DNA of 64,000 nt, taken from positions 186,001 to 250,000 of the forward strand of contig NW_027476154.1 of assembly GCF_051020955.1 (NCBI RefSeq). The letters run 5' to 3'. Shown here in pieces: positions 59,330 to 64,000 of the stretch. Origin of the DNA: Megalopta genalis (taxonomy: Eukaryota; Arthropoda; Insecta; Hymenoptera; Halictidae). Both the position numbers and the translations under genes were made by a program. The notes beneath the pieces are model-generated. The model had not been told where the DNA came from and did no database searches. It worked only from the letters and a program-made list of their open reading frames with translations. The stretch's first letter is position 1. Each line of letters starts with the position of its first letter.

Positions 59330-60986
59330 CACGCTGAAAATTTCATTGAAATCGGTCGATTGAAATTGGTTATAAAACTGTTCCAAGTGGGAAGACAGCC
59401 TAAGTCCTCCCCCAGCATCGCCGCGAATCCCGTGGACGACGCGTCATAAAATAATTAACGGGCGCGCCCGGTTCGGATGGCTCATCAACTTGCAAAAAGT
59501 CCTCTATTAGTGCCCGGTACGCGGCTGAATTTTTCAAAGCAGCGCGCCGCTCGGAAACGGTTCCTCACAGGAGAATCCATCCGATAAAGCCGCGCCGGTG
59601 TGCATAAGCGATCAATGATTCAGCGACGCTTTAACCCTGATAGATTTTTCATACGGCCCCCGTAAAAAGCTAAGCTGACCGATCATCAGGAGATTCGAAC
59701 CTCGAGAATCCTCTTCCTATAACCCCCGGGATTCTTCTCGTCTCTTATGGAGAGGGGCGGGGAGGAACGGCTGCCGAGTCAAACGGGGGGTTGAACGTAG
59801 CCAGATACTAATTCTAGGTGGAAAAACCGATATCGCGCTCGCGCGTGGATGGGCCATCGATCGCAAATGGCCGGCCGCCATTCGAAACTCTTTAACAATC
59901 GTTCCCGGGAGAGGATCGCGGATGATAGATCGCCGGGTGCTCGGTCTTTGCCGGCTGACAGCGGTCCTACGGTGCTATCTGCTCGATTCCGAAGAGCCTC
60001 TCCGTCGCTTTCCGAGGCCAGACAGCCGTGACGCATTATGAGCCAGACTGGTGGCACCGCGGTTTTATGGATTGAGATCGAACGTCTCGATCTAGGGACC
60101 GCGCTCTTATTGAGAGATTGTGTCGCGTGGGCGTTACGTCCTTAGACCGTATATACATGTATAGTAGTGTCTCTCTTCCTGGCGCGACTTAAGTATGCCA
60201 CTTCTGACACCGAGATATTGCGCGACCCTGTAATTTATCGATTTTCTCGCTATGCGAGTCGGTGAACACGTGTGCTGCGGCACGCGCCCCGGCTCCTTTG
60301 ACTCGAATTCCCGGAAGACAACTCATAATACAATGACATAGATTTTTTTTAATTTTAACATTTTAATACTGATTTTTTTTTAACATATTGCTGATGGATT
60401 TCTGATTCAAATGAGACCAAACGTGATATAGTTTGGACAGATATTTGTGTTGCCAATAGAATCAAAGACGATAGACGTTGTGCGTAATGCGCTGCCAAGA
60501 TGCACGTGGTGTGCGATGGTGAAAAGTTTAGGCAATGATGTTTATTTGATTCTCCCAAAAGATTCAAATTTGTAGCCTTAAATGCTATTTTCCGATGGTT
60601 TGGTACAATCGATCAGATGCAAATTAGTGCGCTGCTGTCACAGTTTTCGCAGGTACGAAGGGTGGTCAGAGAGTTCGCGATCGCTGGTACCACCCTGGCT
60701 ATGGCAATCGGGATGCGTCGCATAGTCACCGGGTACACCTTAAATACTAAAACTTTCACCTTTTCACAATAAAATAATTTCGTTCTTTCGGATCTTCTTC
60801 CTGGATACGGAAAGAAACCGAAACAGATTTCCAGCCTTGCAATGAGACTGAACAACATTTATTTACTTGATAATTAATCTGTAATTCATTTTATTTTAGC
60901 AAATTACGTAATAAATAAAATACGTCGTTATAACAAGGTGGTGTTTTTCCTCTATTTTCTCATAACAAATAATGTAAAAAAAAACA
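59330..60986. other. No gene recognised
   Basis: 59338-59380 repeats the GCTGAAAATTTCATTGAAATCG motif seen near 45463. 59400-60320 is GC-rich with many CpGs and overlapping short frames on both strands (for example 59849-60031 and 59779-60057), none with motifs or clear splice partners. 60340-60980 is AT-rich. Confidence 0.4.
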
Positions 60987-61850
60987 TTAATTTGTAAATA
61001 ATTCATATTCAAATTGGCTGCAAATTTTTACCATTGTATATGAATACGTATGATGTTTACTGTAAGATGTCAATAACTTAAGGGCCGCATGTAATTTATT
61101 GTGGTTGTTTGGTTCATTTTGCAGTTCTGTATTTTCGTTTTCGTTCCTTCTTTCTTCCTCCTCACAGTCTAATAAAAATTGTGTGGCATGTATCAGGGTG
61201 CATTGCTCTCCTGTAATTGCACTCATTATCTCTGGCCAATCAGGTTCAAACTCTCCCATGTGTGATTGAATTGGAGGGCCAGCAGGATTACTATTATGTA
61301 GCAGTTTATTCCATGCATTTTTTATGGTCTTTGTTGTAACTTTGAACCACGAATCCGATAAAATGTCAATACAGGTTTTTAATGTGTAATCGTCATAAAA
61401 TTCATTTATTCCTTGATCATATGTTAAAACAATTTGCAAAAGCTTGTGCCGGAAAATTCTTTTTGTTTTTCCTATGATCCCTTGATCCATTGGTTCCAGA
61501 ACAAATGCTGTATTAGGTGGTAAATATATAATTTTAAAATGTTCCTCTTCTTGTAGCGAAATTTTGTAGGCTTCGCAATCATTTAACATCATTTTACTTT
61601 CTCCGATATTTGTTTTCCTCCTGATATTGTTTTACTGATGGTTTGAAATGGTTTTCAAATCAATCTGAAAATAACGTTCTACTCATCCGTGCATTTGACT
61701 GCGATTTAAAAATTACAGGTAATGAAAGTACATGTTTCAAAGCTCTTAGGTTTTTATATTTATAAATTACAATAGGCATAATCCTATGTGTGCCTAACGC
61801 ATTTGCACATAAGCCAATTGTAATTCTATCTTTCTTCGCCCCATGTCCAC
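60987..61850 (-). pseudogene. Tigger/pogo-type DDE transposase remnant
   Basis: The minus-strand frame 61592-60987 contains YLPPNTAFVLEPMDQGIIGK followed by a KRIFRHKLLQ helix, the hallmark end of the Tigger/jerky (pogo superfamily) catalytic domain, and continues about 150 residues with an acidic EEEER stretch. Upstream, in another frame (about 61850-61640), are KKDRITIGLCANALGTHRI and LRALKHVLSLPVIFKSQ, the preceding part of the same domain. The two are separated by a TGA where a Trp is expected (SDxFENHFKP) and by at least one frameshift. The N-terminal DNA-binding domain is not found. Inactive. Confidence 0.75.
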
Positions 61851-62122
61851 TAAGACTTTTTGTTCAATGACACAATGACACAAGAAACGAAGAATAGAAA
61901 TTGATTGACCAGTGACGCGATGAAAGGGGATGTAAAAGTGACGTAGCACGCAGTGCCGCAGGTAGCAAGAAACCCTGGACGGGCGACCGAAGCGGTGCGT
62001 GCTAATGACCCTATTATAAAAAATGCTGCCGATGAGGCGTGCATTACTCGAAAATGCAGAAATGACTTTATTGCCGGAAAGAAGACGGCTCGAAAAAACC
62101 ATCAACTTAGAAACTGCAATTG

Positions 62123-62650
62123 TTCCGCGTTAAAAGTATTATAGAAGCTATCTATTATTTAATAAAGCATACGCGGCTCGACCGCTCGACCCAACACCGT
62201 CGGGGCATAAGCATACAATAGATTCCGAAAATTACCAATAGTAAAATTAACAATAGTATCTAATTATCCGAAAAGCCGTTATTTCCTGCCTGTAAGGTAA
62301 TGAAAGTACATGTTTCAAAGCTCTTAGGTTTTTATATTTATAAATTACAATAGGCATAATCTTATGTGTGCCTAACGCATTTGCACATAATCCAATTGTA
62401 ATTCTATCTTTTTTCGCCTCATGCCCACTAAGACTTGTTGTTCCGCGTTAAAAGTATATAGAAGCTATCTAAAGTAATAAAGCATACGTGGCTCGACCGC
62501 TCGATCCAACACCGTCCCTACCATACAATAGATTCCGAAAATTACCAAACGACTCTATCTGTACTGCAAGCGTCTTTCCACAAACAAATAAGCGACCGTA
62601 ATAATAGTATCTAATTATACCGAAAAGCCGTTATTTCCTGCCTGTAATAT
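62123..62650 (-). repeat. Partial tandem duplication of the Tigger region
   Basis: The unit TTCCGCGTTAAAAGTAT to GCCGTTATTTCCTGCCTGTAA occurs at 62123-62298 and, with indels, at 62440-62650. Each is preceded by the same Tigger piece: 61723-61850 and 62299-62440. The second piece reads KKDRITIGLCANALGTHKI on the minus strand. About 250 unrelated bases (61860-62120) separate the first pair. Confidence 0.7.
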
Positions 62651-62794
62651 TTCCTTCAACGCTGCCTACATCTGGTCGCCAAAATTCTCTCACCGTCACG
62701 TATTCCCCTTACCTTCTGCACAACACCAATTACCCAATTACCCACTTTTTCCCCAGTCTTATTACCTGCGCCACGGTTAACGGTTTGACTACAA

Positions 62795-62985
62795 AATGTG
62801 TAAAATCGTTTAAAATTGAAGACTGATTTAAAATTGTCTAAAATCGCAGACTGACTTAAAATTGTTTATGATCAAAGGCTAATTTAAAATTCCTTAAAAT
62901 GGAAAACTGATTTAATATTGTTTGTGATCAAAGGCTAATTTAAAATTGTTTAAAATGGAAGACTGATCTAAAATTGTTTAAAATC
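62795..62985 (+). repeat. ~36 bp degenerate minisatellite
   Basis: About five units combining TTTAAAATGGAAGACTGA and TTTAAAATTGTTTATGATC with alternating endings. Non-coding. Confidence 0.7.
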
Positions 62986-64000
62986 TATTGAATAAATTAG
63001 TTTGTTTGCTAACATAATCTTCTTACTACATATTACGTACTATCATTTATTTTATTAAAATTTTTGCTCGATACGATCCACGAATTCTCATAAATTAATT
63101 CTCAAGAACCTCATAAATGAAGAAATAATTCTGTAACATTTCATAAATGTATTCCGGTTTTATCAGCGGATAAAAATGGCTCGCGACTAGCTCGTCGATC
63201 TGCGCGGATTTAATTACAAAATCAACACGCTGCGAAAGGTTATCGGTGCAATTAGGATCATTAAGATCGGCGATCACACGCCCGGCAACACAGTAAAGTA
63301 AGAATTATAATTGCCTGCCGAACAATAATTATCTCGGGACTAACAAGTCGGCCGACGCGGCCGAGCTTGCGTTTAATTATCGCTAGCATGAATCAGTTAA
63401 AGCGAACGTGACACGAACACGCTCTTGATTGTTTTTTCTTAGCCCGAACGCTTTGATTTCTTTCCGTTGTTTTATGCGTTTCATTTTTTCTTTTTAATAA
63501 ACTACCTGACGGAATTCGGAATGGAAACGAGTCGGTCGGTCCTATCGCGTTTTTAAAAATGGCGGAGGATAATGGAGATCCGCGCCGCGCACCGCGTCCA
63601 CAATGAAATATTATTTTTAATTAACCCGGCTGAATATTATTTTGCGTTATTTATGGCCACGGATCTACCCGGTTCTCAGCTTCCGCCGGGTTCCTCATTT
63701 GATCGCGGACACGCGGACTTTAATGAAATTTATTGTATTAGTTTCATTGGAATTTTATAATTATGTGCTCCCCGATGAAATTTATTGTGATCGGTTAAAT
63801 GAAATTATTGACTGTTCTGAAGTACTACATTCGATTTTACTGGATTTCTTGTTATTTTATAAAATTCTAACAAATATCACTTGTATTTATGTCCAAATAG
63901 ACTAATTAATAAAACTCAAAGAAATCGTCAAATGTATTTAGGTTTATTGTTGTACGATTTATTTGGTTAAAATCAGTGAGAAATTAAATATTTCGTTATT
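62986..64000. other. No gene recognised
   Basis: AT-rich with two CpG-richer islands (63300-63410 and 63530-63720). The short frames lack motifs. The window ends here. Confidence 0.45.

Noticed and set aside
59779..60057. Overlapping 60-92 codon frames in the GC-rich stretch, considered as a downstream exon of the MGAQSSK gene
   Set aside because: No convincing acceptor in phase and no recognisable domain.

Overview
The window looks like a piece of an insect nuclear genome. It is AT-rich but keeps many CpG dinucleotides, its genes are small and spliced, it has TATA/Inr-type core promoters, and it carries Tc1/mariner, Tigger and R1-clade elements. A hymenopteran is my best guess, as inference only. 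There is no bacterial or viral gene set, no rRNA or tRNA that I can recognise, and no CRISPR array. Most of the sequence is repeats and decayed transposons.

The dominant structure is a near-perfect inverted duplication. Bases 1-22909 reappear, reverse-complemented, as 25208-47925. Homologous coordinates sum to about 47925-48012, stepping at a few indels. The left arm is still matching at base 1, so the palindrome continues off the window. Between the arms lie heptamer/hexamer tandem arrays and a 2.3 kb R1-clade non-LTR retrotransposon fragment that has ORF1 and the endonuclease but no reverse transcriptase.

Each arm carries the same divergent gene pair. One gene is a two-exon GNAT N-acetyltransferase of the insect arylalkylamine N-acetyltransferase-like type (4480-6465 + and 41460-43445 -), with a first coding exon of only 8 bases. 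The other is an unrecognised ~95-residue three-exon gene (3693-4298 - and 43627-44233 +), whose first exon is frameshifted by a homopolymer run. They share a very short bidirectional promoter. The rest of each arm is minisatellites, degenerate ~48-150 bp tandem arrays, foldback MITEs, one dead Tc1 copy and unassigned sequence.

Outside the right arm, 48610-56280 is an older, directly oriented, diverged third copy of the gene-bearing part of the arm. It has a third GNAT gene (52919-54722 -), is interrupted by a 2.4 kb insertion, and has lost exons 2-3 of the small gene. Codon comparison of the GNAT copies shows far more amino-acid-changing than silent differences, while the shared intron is only about 5% diverged. 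This suggests diversifying selection after tandem duplication. The order inferred is: promoter/gene duplications, then tandem GNAT duplication, then the recent large inverted duplication.

The last 8 kb (56.3-64 kb) holds a 3 kb TA-flanked terminal-inverted-repeat element that encloses a CpG-rich promoter-like block and a likely N-myristoylation-signal first exon, then a decayed Tigger transposase with a partial tandem duplicate, a ~36 bp minisatellite and unassigned sequence.
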